DNA from: Candidatus Nitrosacidococcus sp. I8
GTDB lineage: Bacteria; Pseudomonadota; Gammaproteobacteria; Nitrosococcales; Nitrosococcaceae
Direction of reading: 5' to 3'
DNA: 64,000 nt
NCBI RefSeq assembly: GCF_945836005.1
Contig: NZ_OX241534.1
Location: 496,001 to 560,000, forward strand
The position numbers were made by a program, and so were the translations under genes. The first letter of the stretch is position 1. Each line of letters opens with the position of its first letter. Under the pieces are notes generated by a model. That model was not told the DNA's origin, searched no databases, and saw only the letters and a list, made by a program, of their open reading frames with translations. Below, piece after piece: positions 8,296 to 17,430 of this stretch.

Positions 8296-11124
8296 GTGGC
8301 GAAATATAAAGAAACTTTAAATCTTCCTAAAACTGATTTTCCAATGAAAGCTAACTTGGCTCAGAGAGAACCAGAAATGCTAAAACGTTGGCAAAATATG
8401 GATCTTTATTACCAACTACGGCAAATAGGTCGTAATCGGGAGAAAAAATTTATTCTCCATGATGGTCCTCCCTATGCTAATGGTGCTATTCATATTGGGC
8501 ATGCTGTTAATAAGATTATTAAAGATATTATCATCAAATCAAAAGCTTTAAACGAATTTGATGCACCCTACATCCCTGGTTGGGATTGCCATGGATTACC
8601 TATTGAACTTAATGTAGAGAAAAAATCAGGTAAACCTGGAATTAAAATTTCACCAGAAGATTTTCGCCAGAGATGCCGAAGTTACGCTAAAGAGCAAGTG
8701 AATACACAACAGGAAGATTTTAAGCGCTTAGGGGTATTAGGAGATTGGGATTATCCATATCTTACTATGGCCTATGGATTTGAAGCAAATATTATTCGAG
8801 CCTTAGGTAGAGTTATTGAGAATGATCATCTATATAAAGGAGTAAAGCCGGTTCATTGGTGTATTGATTGTGGATCTGCTCTAGCAGAAGCAGAAGTAGA
8901 ATATCAAGACAAAACTTCCCTTGCTATTGATGTATGTTTTCCAGTGATTGACACTGGAACAGTGCAACATTGCTTCCAAATAGAGACTAAGAATAAAACT
9001 CCTATTAGTGTTGTCATTTGGACCACTACCCCTTGGACTTTACCTGCAAACCAAGCAGTAGCTTTAAATCCAGATTTGAACTACCTATTAATAGAGTATG
9101 TTAATTCAAATCAAACCAAATCATATTTAATTCTAGCTGCAGAACTCTACGAACAAGCACTTGCCCGTTATGGCATTGAGAGCGGTAAGATCGTTGCCTC
9201 TTGTTTGGGTAAAGCACTAGAAGGGATAAAGTTACAACATCCATTTTATTCTCGTATTGTCCCCGTTATTTTAGGAAATCATGTGAATTTAGAGGCGGGT
9301 ACTGGGGCAGTTCATACTGCCCCTGCCCATGGTCAAGATGATTATGTAGTATCTCAATCCTATCAGTTACCTATTGACAATCCAGTGGGAAGTAACGGCT
9401 GTTTTTTACCAGATACTCCTCTTTTTGCTGGGCAATCGGTATTTAAAGTCAATGAAGCTATTATTCAAGTACTTGAAGGAAATCAAGTACTTCTTAGCAA
9501 ACAATCTATTGGACATAGTTATCCCCACTGTTGGCGCCATAAAACCCCGATTATTTTTCGAGCAACCCCTCAGTGGTTTATTAGCATGGATCAACAAAAT
9601 CTACGAGGTGCAGCACTAGCTCAAATTAAAGAAGTAGTTTGGTTACCCAGTTGGGGACAGCAACGGATTGAAGGAATGGTAGAAAATCGTCCAGATTGGT
9701 GTATTTCTCGTCAACGAACTTGGGGAACTCCCATTCCTTTATTTATTCATGCCCAAACAGGTAAGTTGCATCCTAATACATCTGAGTTAATAGAAAAAGT
9801 TGCTCAATTAGTAGAAAAATCAGGCATTGACGCTTGGTTTAGCTTAGATCCTGAAACCTTATTAGGCGATGATGCTAAGGATTATGAGAAAGTAAATGAT
9901 ACTTTGGATGTGTGGTTCGATTCTGGCGTAACTCATTCCTGTGTATTAGAAACAAGAGAGAACCTGAGCGTACCTGCTGATCTTTATTTAGAAGGCTCAG
10001 ATCAGCACCGGGGCTGGTTTCAATCTTCCTTACTTACCTCTGTAGCTATCCGTGGTAAAGCTCCCTATAAATCTGTACTTACCCATGGATTTACGGTGGA
10101 CGCAATAGGAAAGAAAATGTCTAAATCCAAAGGTAATGTGGTAGCTCCCCAACAGGTGGTAGGCAGTTTAGGGGCTGACATTCTTAGGTTGTGGGTGGCT
10201 GCTACTGATTATCGAGCTGAAATGAGTGTGTCTGATGAAATTTTAAAACGTATTGCCGATTCCTATCGGCGTATTAGAAATACAGCACGTTATTTACTCG
10301 CTAATTTAGATGGTTTTGATCCTAACACTCATCAAATTTCTGCAGTAGAAATGCTTGCCTTAGATCAATGGGCTGTGGATCGGGCGTATTTATTACAACA
10401 AGATATTATTCAAGCTTATGAAGAATATAATTTCCACCTTATTTACCAGAAAATCCATAATTTCTGTACGGTGGATATGGGAGGCATTTATTTAGATATT
10501 ATTAAAGACCGTCAATATACTATAAATACTGAAAATAAAGCTCGACGATCAGCACAAACGGCTATGTATCATATTCTGGAAGCCTTTGTTCGTTGGCTTG
10601 CCCCTATTTTAAGCTTTACGAGCGATGAGATTTGGCAGTATCTACCAAACAGAAAAGATCCCTCTGTTTTTCTTACTACTTGGTACAAAGAACTAACACC
10701 TATTAAAAATGGTAGTCCTCAAAATCGAGAATTTTGGGCAATAATTTTAAAAATACGAGAATCAATTACAAAACAACTAGAACAGATTCGTGTAGCAGGG
10801 GCGATTGGCTCTTCCTTAGATGCAGAAGTGAATCTCTATGTAGATGAAAATTTATACCAAACACTTACGCTACTTAGTGATGAACTTAGATTTGTTCTTA
10901 TTACCTCTTATGCTCGAATTTATCCTCTTGTAGAAAAACCTGAGCATGCCTTAGCCACAGAAGTACCCGAATTATGGATTACAATCAAAGCTTCAAATTA
11001 TCCCAAATGTATCCGTTGCTGGCACCATCGAGCAGATCTTGGTACTTCGCCTACTCACCCAGAATTGTGTAATCGCTGCATTGAAAATGTAGATGGTGAT
11101 GGTGAGCAAAGATATTATGCTTAG
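8296..11124 (+). CDS. ileS: Isoleucyl-tRNA synthetase
   Basis: A 942-residue class I aminoacyl-tRNA synthetase that charges tRNA-Ile in the cytoplasm. HIGH is at residues 66-69 in [13 protein letters not shown], and KMSKS at 607-611 in [10 protein letters not shown]. The editing (CP1) domain carries [13 protein letters not shown] and the AHGQDDY segment. The C-terminus has the zinc-binding set [12 protein letters not shown]...CNRCIENV, typical of the bacterial eubacterial-type enzyme, so the protein is complete. The start is GTG, with the short purine stretch tagagac just upstream. lspA follows after 13 bases; the ileS-lspA pair is a conserved bacterial operon, often preceded by ribF, which is not present here. 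Confidence 0.98.
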   Translation: MAKYKETLNLPKTDFPMKANLAQREPEMLKRWQNMDLYYQLRQIGRNREKKFILHDGPPYANGAIHIGHAVNKIIKDIIIKSKALNEFDAPYIPGWDCHGLPIELNVEKKSGKPGIKISPEDFRQRCRSYAKEQVNTQQEDFKRLGVLGDWDYPYLTMAYGFEANIIRALGRVIENDHLYKGVKPVHWCIDCGSALAEAEVEYQDKTSLAIDVCFPVIDTGTVQHCFQIETKNKTPISVVIWTTTPWTLPANQAVALNPDLNYLLIEYVNSNQTKSYLILAAELYEQALARYGIESGKIVASCLGKALEGIKLQHPFYSRIVPVILGNHVNLEAGTGAVHTAPAHGQDDYVVSQSYQLPIDNPVGSNGCFLPDTPLFAGQSVFKVNEAIIQVLEGNQVLLSKQSIGHSYPHCWRHKTPIIFRATPQWFISMDQQNLRGAALAQIKEVVWLPSWGQQRIEGMVENRPDWCISRQRTWGTPIPLFIHAQTGKLHPNTSELIEKVAQLVEKSGIDAWFSLDPETLLGDDAKDYEKVNDTLDVWFDSGVTHSCVLETRENLSVPADLYLEGSDQHRGWFQSSLLTSVAIRGKAPYKSVLTHGFTVDAIGKKMSKSKGNVVAPQQVVGSLGADILRLWVAATDYRAEMSVSDEILKRIADSYRRIRNTARYLLANLDGFDPNTHQISAVEMLALDQWAVDRAYLLQQDIIQAYEEYNFHLIYQKIHNFCTVDMGGIYLDIIKDRQYTINTENKARRSAQTAMYHILEAFVRWLAPILSFTSDEIWQYLPNRKDPSVFLTTWYKELTPIKNGSPQNREFWAIILKIRESITKQLEQIRVAGAIGSSLDAEVNLYVDENLYQTLTLLSDELRFVLITSYARIYPLVEKPEHALATEVPELWITIKASNYPKCIRCWHHRADLGTSPTHPELCNRCIENVDGDGEQRYYA

Positions 11125-11137
11125 GATGGGCTAGAGA

Positions 11138-11596
11138 ATGTTTAAGTGGTTAAATATATCTCTACTCATTGTGGTGGCCGATCAAATTGCAAAGTATTTG
11201 GCAGAAACTAATCTATCTCTTTATCAGCCGGTTGCTATATTTCCTTTCTTTAATTTAACCCTTGCCCATAATCCAGGAGCAGCCTTTAGTTTTCTTGCTG
11301 ATGCAGGTGGATGGCAGCGATGGTTTTTTTTAGTTATTGCCCTAATAGTGAGCGGTATTCTACTTATTTGGTTATATAAAACAAAAAATAATAATCTAAA
11401 AGAATCCTTACCTATTTCTCTGATTTTAGGAGGTGCTATAGGTAATATCATTGATCGATTTATTCATGGATATGTTATTGACTTTATAGATCTATATTAT
11501 AAGGATTGGCATTGGCCTGCCTTTAATATTGCTGATTCTACTATTACAGTAGGAGTGACACTTCTTGTTATAAACAGTTTAATACAACGCTCTTAG
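11138..11596 (+). CDS. lspA: Prolipoprotein signal peptidase (signal peptidase II)
   Basis: A 152-residue inner-membrane aspartic protease that removes signal peptides from diacylglyceryl-modified prolipoproteins. Four hydrophobic segments are visible. The conserved boxes are VADQIAKY near the N-terminus, NPGAAFSFLAD, GGAIGNIIDRFIHGYVIDFIDLY and FNIADSTITVG; the catalytic aspartates are those in the IDR/VIDF and NIADS boxes. It is 13 bases downstream of ileS and very probably cotranscribed with it. Its substrates within this window would include the lipoprotein encoded at 60925-61761. Length and motifs are normal for the family. Confidence 0.97.
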   Translation: MFKWLNISLLIVVADQIAKYLAETNLSLYQPVAIFPFFNLTLAHNPGAAFSFLADAGGWQRWFFLVIALIVSGILLIWLYKTKNNNLKESLPISLILGGAIGNIIDRFIHGYVIDFIDLYYKDWHWPAFNIADSTITVGVTLLVINSLIQRS

Positions 11597-11649
11597 ATAG
11601 AAAATTTAACCTCAATTTCGCCTCTAACCTCTGTTCTATTATCAAATTT

Positions 11650-12054
11650 TTAACTCCAGCACGCACTAGGTGTTTTCATTCCAGGTCCCAAACCGGGTCC
11701 ATTTAAGGTAAGTGTAGTACATGCAACACTACCTTCACTATCATTTTGTTGAGATGTTCCAGATATTGCCGTTGCTGTCAGTATGTAATTATTGGTTGCG
11801 ATACTAATACTATAGTTATAGTAATCATCCCCAGTAGTGCCGCCTATTTGGGAGAGATCATTACTATAAGATCCATTTTTTGCCTTGTACATTTCTAACT
11901 TAAGCTGATTCTCAGCTAAAGTTGCAATTGCAGTCGCACGCCGACCCTGATGAGTAATTTGCAGATAAGAGGAAATCCCAATTGAAGAAAGAACCATCAA
12001 AATAATAGCTGAAATAAGTATTTCAACAAGAGTAAATCCAGCATTTTTTTTCAT
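11650..12054 (-). CDS. pilE: Type IV minor pilin, PilE-like
   Basis: A small type IV pilin of about 134 residues. The N-terminus MKKNAGFTLVEILISAIIL has the prepilin peptidase site (after Gly, before Phe) and Glu at +5 of the mature protein, followed by the long hydrophobic N-terminal helix. YKAKNGSYSNDLSQIG lies in the usual position of the alpha-beta loop, and two cysteines near the C-terminus (VACTT and PSACWS) can form the D-region disulfide. I prefer the ATG at 12054 to the one at 12063 because the aagg ribosome-binding site is properly spaced only from the former. It is divergent from the fimT-pilW-pilX-pilV genes and is likely the minor pilin of that set rather than the major subunit, given its short length. 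Confidence 0.85.
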   Translation of the reverse strand: MKKNAGFTLVEILISAIILMVLSSIGISSYLQITHQGRRATAIATLAENQLKLEMYKAKNGSYSNDLSQIGGTTGDDYYNYSISIATNNYILTATAISGTSQQNDSEGSVACTTLTLNGPGLGPGMKTPSACWS

Positions 12055-12190
12055 TCTAATCATCCTTAAAAAAAGATCATATCTTGCTGATAAAAAATAG
12101 GTTTAATAAAAAAATTGTCATAATTAATAATTAAATATTAATATATCTATTAAATAGTTATATAAAAAATAAATAATAAAAAAATAATTT

Positions 12191-12766
12191 ATGACATGCC
12201 ATCATACTAATATAGCTACCTACACTAAAGATTCTGGTTTTACATTTCCAGAAATACTTACTGTGATGGTAGTCACAGCAGTTCTAGTCGGTACTGCTGC
12301 TCCAGCTTTCAATCAGTTATCAGATCTAAAAAGGCTAGAATCTGCAGCTGAAAAACTCTATTCAGATATGCAGTATGCCCGTACCAGTACCATTAATCAA
12401 AATACACCTGTCGGTATCTTCGTTCAATCGGATGGAAGTACTAATTGGTGCTACGGTTTAGCTCCAAAGCCAACATTAACTACTACTTGTGATTGTACTA
12501 TTACTAGTGCTGGAACAAATTTTTGTACCCTAGACGGAACTAATCCATACATTATAAATAGCACTAATTTCAAAGGAATTTCTATCACAAATGTTTCCCC
12601 TCAATCATTTTCATTTACGCCACAACGGGGCACTGCCGGGACAGTAAGGGTTCAATTTCAATCAAAATACAATGAAATACTACAAGCCAGAGTAGCCTCT
12701 GGAGGTCGAATACGCATCTGTTCACCCAGTGGCTCAGGTAATGTTAAAGGGTATGCCACATGCTAG
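12191..12766 (+). CDS. fimT: Type IV pilus minor pseudopilin, FimT/FimU (GspH) family
   Basis: A 191-residue prepilin. The processing site is DSGFTFPEILTVMVV, with cleavage after Gly and Glu at +5; the Pro before this Glu is less common than Leu-Ile/Val. The hydrophobic helix is followed by LKRLESAAEKLYSDMQYARTSTINQN, a hallmark of GspH/FimT pseudopilins, and by a cysteine-containing C-terminal domain. These proteins prime pilus assembly with PilV, PilW and PilX, and some bind DNA during transformation. It is the first gene of a + strand set, and its end overlaps the start of pilW by 7 bases. The upstream 130 bases are very A/T-rich and no clear ribosome-binding site precedes the ATG. Confidence 0.85.
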   Translation: MTCHHTNIATYTKDSGFTFPEILTVMVVTAVLVGTAAPAFNQLSDLKRLESAAEKLYSDMQYARTSTINQNTPVGIFVQSDGSTNWCYGLAPKPTLTTTCDCTITSAGTNFCTLDGTNPYIINSTNFKGISITNVSPQSFSFTPQRGTAGTVRVQFQSKYNEILQARVASGGRIRICSPSGSGNVKGYATC

Positions 12767-13407
12767 CAAGATTCAGATCAATGGGATTTCAAAAAGGATC
12801 TAGTTTAGTTGAGCTCATGGTTTCTTCAGCTTTAGGAATGATCGTGATGGGTGGAGCGCTGACAATGATGAGTTCTATCTTAAAAGCAAATAACACGACC
12901 TCCCAGATTAATTATCTCAATAGTGAATTAAATGTAGTAATGACAATGATTATCCGGGATCTAAGACGAGCAGGTTATTGGAGTGGTGCAATTAATAATT
13001 TAATTAGCAATACTACAACAGTACCTGCTAACCCATTTGCTCAAATTACAGTAAGCACAGATGGGACCTGTCTTTTATTTAGTTATGATTTTGATAGGAG
13101 CGGAACCCTTACTAATGCCAATCAATTTGGCTATCGATTAGACACGAGTGATAACGCTGTTGAAGTACGCCAAGCGGGGGCAGACTGTAGTGGCTCTGGG
13201 TGGCAAAATTTAACCGATGAAAGCACCCTTAATATAACTAATTTGCAATTTAATGATCTAAGCCCTCCTGCGTTGAATACAGGAAGTGGTGTCACGGTTC
13301 AAGTACGGAAATATCGCATCACTTTAGAGGGACAGCTTAATAGTGATTCTCAGATTTCTAAAACATTAGAGACTATTGTGAAAGTCAGAAACGATCAATA
13401 CTTTTAA
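12760..13407 (+). CDS. pilW: Type IV pilus assembly protein PilW-like
   Basis: A 215-residue prepilin with a GSSLVELMVSSALGMIVMGG start: a Gly cleavage site, Glu at +5 and a hydrophobic helix. The VMTMIIRDLRRAGYWSG segment is highly characteristic of PilW. The rest is a soluble Asn/Thr-rich pilin domain with paired cysteines. PilW is one of the minor pilins needed to prime type IV pilus assembly at the inner membrane. The start overlaps the preceding fimT gene by 7 bases, so translation is likely coupled; an A/G-rich gttaaaggg stretch lies upstream. The next gene follows after 24 bases. Confidence 0.88.
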   Translation: MLARFRSMGFQKGSSLVELMVSSALGMIVMGGALTMMSSILKANNTTSQINYLNSELNVVMTMIIRDLRRAGYWSGAINNLISNTTTVPANPFAQITVSTDGTCLLFSYDFDRSGTLTNANQFGYRLDTSDNAVEVRQAGADCSGSGWQNLTDESTLNITNLQFNDLSPPALNTGSGVTVQVRKYRITLEGQLNSDSQISKTLETIVKVRNDQYF

Positions 13408-13431
13408 TAGCTTAAAGTAGGATAAAAAAAT

Positions 13432-14640
13432 ATGAAAAGAAGAAAAAAAATCCCTGCTTTTTCGCAAAAAGGACTAGTGACGTTAACTGCGGCTATAGGC
13501 ATGTCTTTATTAACTGCAGTCACTACATTGCACACTGCCAATATGGATATTACCGGGCAAAAAATATCATCTAATAGCCTAAGTACGAGTCAAAATTTTT
13601 CAACGGCAAATGCAGCTGCTAATCAGGATATTAATAGTATTATCAATAATCCAAATCTGGCTGATCCAACTAATCTTTTATGGCGTGCTTGCAATTCAAG
13701 ATTCCCCTGTAGCGTGAGAGCAAAATATAACGATATTCCTTCTTGGAAATATCAAGCAAACGATAATGTAGGAATACAGAATCAACAATCCTTTTTACTA
13801 CAAAATATTACTAATCCTTCCGTGATAATTGCAGTAACTCAGGGATCTTCTCCTACTGGAGGTCAAACAATTGTTCAGCGTGGACTGTATTTAATTTCCT
13901 CTAGTATTCCAGGACCTGTGCGTGCCCCGTTAGTTTCAGGATCAGCGATTACACTAAGTGGTAATGTCTCCTTTGGTGATGGCACCATGGCGATCTGGGC
14001 TAAAAATGCGGTACAGATGAGTGGTAACCTTACTATTGGTGGTGATATATCATCAACAAGCAGCATAGCTGCAAGCGGTAATATTACGTTTAATGGCGAT
14101 TTATCTGCCACAAATGGCGTGTCAAAAAATGGCAATATTACTCTTAATGGTGATATATATAATCCCTCAGGCTCAAATAGTGCCCCACCTCCTACTCCTG
14201 TCCCCAGTGATTTATTTCAATATGTATTTAATACGCCAGTAAGCAATGCGCAGTCCATTCAAAATCAAGCAACTCAGCTTTCTAATTGTAATCAGTGGTC
14301 AGGTAATAAGACAGTAAGTGGCGGGGTTTATTGGATAACTGGAAATTGCACCATTAGTGATAATGTTACACTAGGTACTGCAAGTAACCCAGTGATTATT
14401 ATAGCTACCGGAAATGTAACGATTACTGGCAATACAACAATGAACGGTCTTTTATATAGTTATCAAAATATAACGGCATCTGGAAATTCTGTACAAGGTA
14501 CCTTGGTAGCAAATGGCACAATTACTGCCAGTGGTAACCTTACCTATAACAGTGGGATATTGAAAAAAGCCTACCAAGGTATTGCTATTGGCAGCGGTGG
14601 ATTAGTATCAGTCCCTTATAGTTGGATAGATGGTGGCTAA
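13432..14640 (+). CDS. PilX-position pilus protein with beta-helix-like repeats
   Basis: A 402-residue protein in the pilX slot of the minor-pilin operon. The N-terminus (QKGLVTLTAAIGMSLLTAV) looks like a PilX-type anchor: Gly followed by one hydrophobic helix, but no Glu at +5. Residues ~165-250 and ~290-380 hold repeated short units of the type SGNxTxxGD (SGNVSFGDG, SGNLTIGGD, SGNITFNGD, NGNITLNGD, TGNVTITGN, SGNLTYNSG), as expected for a right-handed beta-helix or bactofilin-like stack. A Pro-rich break (SAPPPTPVPSD) separates the two blocks. It is much longer than typical PilX proteins. The next gene starts immediately after its stop. A role as a pilus-associated surface or tip protein is inferred from position only. 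Confidence 0.7.
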   Translation: MKRRKKIPAFSQKGLVTLTAAIGMSLLTAVTTLHTANMDITGQKISSNSLSTSQNFSTANAAANQDINSIINNPNLADPTNLLWRACNSRFPCSVRAKYNDIPSWKYQANDNVGIQNQQSFLLQNITNPSVIIAVTQGSSPTGGQTIVQRGLYLISSSIPGPVRAPLVSGSAITLSGNVSFGDGTMAIWAKNAVQMSGNLTIGGDISSTSSIAASGNITFNGDLSATNGVSKNGNITLNGDIYNPSGSNSAPPPTPVPSDLFQYVFNTPVSNAQSIQNQATQLSNCNQWSGNKTVSGGVYWITGNCTISDNVTLGTASNPVIIIATGNVTITGNTTMNGLLYSYQNITASGNSVQGTLVANGTITASGNLTYNSGILKKAYQGIAIGSGGLVSVPYSWIDGG

Positions 14641-15147
14641 ATGAGTTGCTTAAGATATTTTAAGGCTATTCCTAGGGAAAAAGGGCTAGGGATGGTAGAG
14701 CTGATGATTACCATTGTTATTTTAAGTGTTACGATGGTGGCTACCGCAAAACTACAAGGAATACTATTGCAAAGTAGTAGTGAAACCAACCAGCGAACTA
14801 CTGCTTTAAATTTAGTCCAAGGAAAGTTAGATGATCTGCAAGGATCCTTTAATCAGCTAACTGGAGCAACTAATTCATTTGTCAACATCCAAAGTGGAGC
14901 AGATACAGATATTACGATTAATAATATATCTTATGCACGCAGTTGGACTGTTGAAGATAATTATTATTGCCCATATCCCACAATTGCTTCTTCTTGTCCC
15001 AGTAAATCTTATCCAGACTTTAAACAAGCCACTGTAACTGTAACTTGGGGAGATAATCAATCTATAGTACTGACAGATAATATTAATGCTCCAAATTTTT
15101 CAGGAGAATCTCAGGTTATTCCTGCTCTTTTTAGTAACAATAATTAA
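14641..15147 (+). CDS. pilV: Type IV pilus minor pilin PilV-like
   Basis: A 168-residue prepilin with an EKGLGMVELMITIVILSVTMV start: Gly cleavage site, Glu at +5 and a hydrophobic helix. The following AKLQGILLQSSSETNQRTTALNL segment is typical of PilV (type IV pilus modification protein). The C-terminal part contains a Cys pair (YYCPYP and SSCPSK) and AlaThrVal-x-Val-x-Trp, a pattern common in PilV. It starts at the base following the stop of the PilX-like gene, so coupling is likely. It ends the operon: the next gene is thiO, and no pilY1-like gene follows. In related bacteria the usual neighbours are pilW, pilX, pilY1 and pilE. Confidence 0.85.
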   Translation: MSCLRYFKAIPREKGLGMVELMITIVILSVTMVATAKLQGILLQSSSETNQRTTALNLVQGKLDDLQGSFNQLTGATNSFVNIQSGADTDITINNISYARSWTVEDNYYCPYPTIASSCPSKSYPDFKQATVTVTWGDNQSIVLTDNINAPNFSGESQVIPALFSNNN

Positions 15148-15220
15148 TTGTTAAATCCATTCATCAATTCTAATCCTATATAATAAACTCTCTAATAATG
15201 AGTTTTTAGGATGTTTTAGG

Positions 15221-16297
15221 GTGGATCAAGAGATTACTATTATTGGGGGAGGCATTATCGGTATGCTTACTGCCCGAGAACTCCACCTGAATGGTTTTAA
15301 AGTTACCCTATTAGAAAGAGGGCAGTTAGGCTATGAAGCCTCATGGGCAGGGGGTGGTATTTTATCTCCTGTCTATCCATGGCATGAACCTGATTCCGTC
15401 AATCAATTGGTTGCTTGGAGCCAGCAGCACTATCAAACTCTTTGCCAAACTATTAGAGAGGAAAGTGGGGTAGATCCAGAATGGACACAATGTGGGTTGC
15501 TCACGTTAGATATAGCTGAACAAGCGCAAATCCAATCTTGGGCAAATCACTGGAATATCTCTACTACCTTAATTCAGCCACACCATGAGCAATGGCCCCA
15601 TGGGTTAAGCGGGGAATCTGGATTCTATTTACCGAAAACTGCCCAAGTGCGTAACCCAAAATTAATGCAAGGATTACGCTTTTATTTAAGGAAGTTAGGG
15701 GTAACCATCAAAGAAAACTGTGAAATTACTAAATTATTGATTCGTAATGGATCTATTGCTGCAATAATTACAAAAAACCAAAAATTCCCAGTACGTCAAG
15801 TGGTTGTTGCTGCAGGTGCTTGGAGTGGTCAGTTCTTAGAATCGATTGATATTCAAATTCCTATAACTCCCGTACGAGGTCAGATAATTGCTTTTAAAGG
15901 CGATCCTCAATTACTCTCTAAAATTGTTGTCGCCCAAGGTCATTATTTAATCCCTAGAATGGACGGGCATATCCTAGCAGGAAGTACCATAGAACATCAA
16001 GGATTTAATAAATCAACGACTCAAAGAGCACAAGAGGAACTTCAAGAATTTTCCTATTCTTTTATGCCTTGCTTGCAATCTTTACCTATAGTATACCACT
16101 GGGCAGGGTTACGCCCTGGATCACCCCGTGGCATTCCCTATATTGGTGCTGTTCCTGATATTGAAGGATTTTATCTTAACGCAGGGCATTTCCGTAATGG
16201 TATTGTAACAGCACCTGCTTCTGCTCGATTACTTACCGATATTATTTTGCAGCGAGATTCTATTTTAGATCCTACACCATATGCTTTAGATCGCTAG
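15221..16297 (+). CDS. thiO: Glycine oxidase ThiO
   Basis: A 358-residue FAD-dependent amine oxidase of the DAO family. The dinucleotide-binding loop is ITIIGGGIIGMLTARELHLNG at the extreme N-terminus, followed by LLERGQLGYEASWAGGGILSP, the ThiO signature. The C-terminal HWAGLRPGSPRGIPYIGAVP and YLNAGHFRNGIVTAPASARLL segments match the FAD and substrate site. It oxidises glycine to an imine used to build the thiazole ring of thiamine. The start is GTG; no strong ribosome-binding site is visible (ttttaggg). It is convergent with mutY and the two 3' ends overlap by 26 bases. Other thi genes are not in the window. Confidence 0.93.
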   Translation: MDQEITIIGGGIIGMLTARELHLNGFKVTLLERGQLGYEASWAGGGILSPVYPWHEPDSVNQLVAWSQQHYQTLCQTIREESGVDPEWTQCGLLTLDIAEQAQIQSWANHWNISTTLIQPHHEQWPHGLSGESGFYLPKTAQVRNPKLMQGLRFYLRKLGVTIKENCEITKLLIRNGSIAAIITKNQKFPVRQVVVAAGAWSGQFLESIDIQIPITPVRGQIIAFKGDPQLLSKIVVAQGHYLIPRMDGHILAGSTIEHQGFNKSTTQRAQEELQEFSYSFMPCLQSLPIVYHWAGLRPGSPRGIPYIGAVPDIEGFYLNAGHFRNGIVTAPASARLLTDIILQRDSILDPTPYALDR

Positions 16298-17360
16298 CTT
16301 CATTTAACTTTTTAAGTAATTTTAAAGTAGGTGCTGGTAGTCCCAGTTGGTATGCTTTTTTAGTTGAAACCCAAGTTTTTTGATTCGATTCAGCAATATT
16401 ATTATGTTCGCTGCTCACTTGTACTAAAACAGGATAAATATCTAAAATAAAATGAGTGAAGCGATGACGTAAAGAAGGTAATTTCTTAATACTTTCTACC
16501 TGATAATTAAAATTAAACTGATCTTCACACCAACTTTCTAAATTAGTTTCTATGGAACATTCTGGAAAACTCCATAATCCTCCCCAAATACCTGTAAGAG
16601 GGCGATGTTCAAGGAATATTTCTTGTTGATGATTAGATAAAATCACCATTTGAGTAGTCCGCAAAGATAAAGGGTTTTTCTGGGGCTTGGGTACAGGATA
16701 GTTACCTTGAGTTCCTAAAAAATAGGCTTGGCAAGAATCTTTGATGGGGCAAATAGAACACTTGGGACGCTGTCGAGTACAAACCGTAGCACCTAGATCC
16801 ATGAGTGCTTGTGTATAGTCAGCAACTCGTTCAGTAGGTAGTAACTCTTCAGCATATTGCCATAACAGCTTTTCAATTCTAGGATGACCAAACCAGTCAT
16901 TAATGGCATATTGGCGGGTTAGAATCCGTTTTACGTTACCATCTAAAACAGGATAGGACTGATTTAATGCTAACGCTAGAATTGCCCCTGCAGTAGATCG
17001 GCCAATCCCTGGTAGTTTTATTAAATCCTCAAAATGAGGAGGAATTTCCCCATAGGTATCCCAAGCTATTTGAGCTGCTCGATGTAAATTACGCCCTCTT
17101 GCATAATAGCCTAATCCAGCCCAAAGTTCTAAAACTTCATCTACGGATGCTTGAGCAAGACAAGATAAATCAGAAAAATGCTTTGTAAAACGCTCATAGT
17201 AAGAAATTACAGTAGTCACTTGGGTTTGCTGAAGCATAATCTCCGAAACCCATACTCGATAAGGGGTAGGATTTATTTTCCAAGGCAGATGTTTACGCCC
17301 GTAGGAATCAAACCACTCGAGGAGTGATTGGCTAAAACTAACTAGATTTTCTTGTTTCAA
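16272..17360 (-). CDS. mutY: A/G-specific adenine DNA glycosylase
   Basis: A 362-residue base-excision repair enzyme that removes adenine mispaired with 8-oxoguanine. The N-terminal domain has VSEIMLQQTQVTTV, containing the catalytic Glu; the helix-hairpin-helix LPGIGRSTAGAILA; and YPVLDGNVKRIL with the catalytic Asp. The iron-sulfur ligands follow in a C-x6-C-x2-C-x5-C pattern (CTRQRPKCSICPIKDSC). The C-terminal ~130 residues form the MutT-like domain that recognises 8-oxoG (HRPLTGIWGGLWSFPE). Length and motifs are normal. The 3' end overlaps the convergent thiO gene by 26 bases. A terminator for the gene upstream on the same strand lies just before its start. Confidence 0.97.
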   Translation of the reverse strand: MKQENLVSFSQSLLEWFDSYGRKHLPWKINPTPYRVWVSEIMLQQTQVTTVISYYERFTKHFSDLSCLAQASVDEVLELWAGLGYYARGRNLHRAAQIAWDTYGEIPPHFEDLIKLPGIGRSTAGAILALALNQSYPVLDGNVKRILTRQYAINDWFGHPRIEKLLWQYAEELLPTERVADYTQALMDLGATVCTRQRPKCSICPIKDSCQAYFLGTQGNYPVPKPQKNPLSLRTTQMVILSNHQQEIFLEHRPLTGIWGGLWSFPECSIETNLESWCEDQFNFNYQVESIKKLPSLRHRFTHFILDIYPVLVQVSSEHNNIAESNQKTWVSTKKAYQLGLPAPTLKLLKKLNEASDLKHMV

Positions 17361-17370
17361 GAACTAGAAA

Positions 17371-17400
17371 AAATGCCCATCCTAATTATTAGGATGGGCA
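17371..17400 (-). terminator. Rho-independent terminator downstream of the longer asmA-like gene
   Basis: A perfect 12-bp stem (TGCCCATCCTAA and its complement, 17374-17385 with 17389-17400) with a 3-base loop. Read on the minus strand, it is followed by a run of T (AAAAAA at 17368-17373 on the + strand). It sits between the end of the AsmA-like gene at 17431 and the start of mutY at 17360, so it should end asmA transcription and implies that mutY has its own promoter. Confidence 0.88.
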
Positions 17401-17430
17401 ATAAGAAAAATTAAATTTCGGAGAAGCTAA

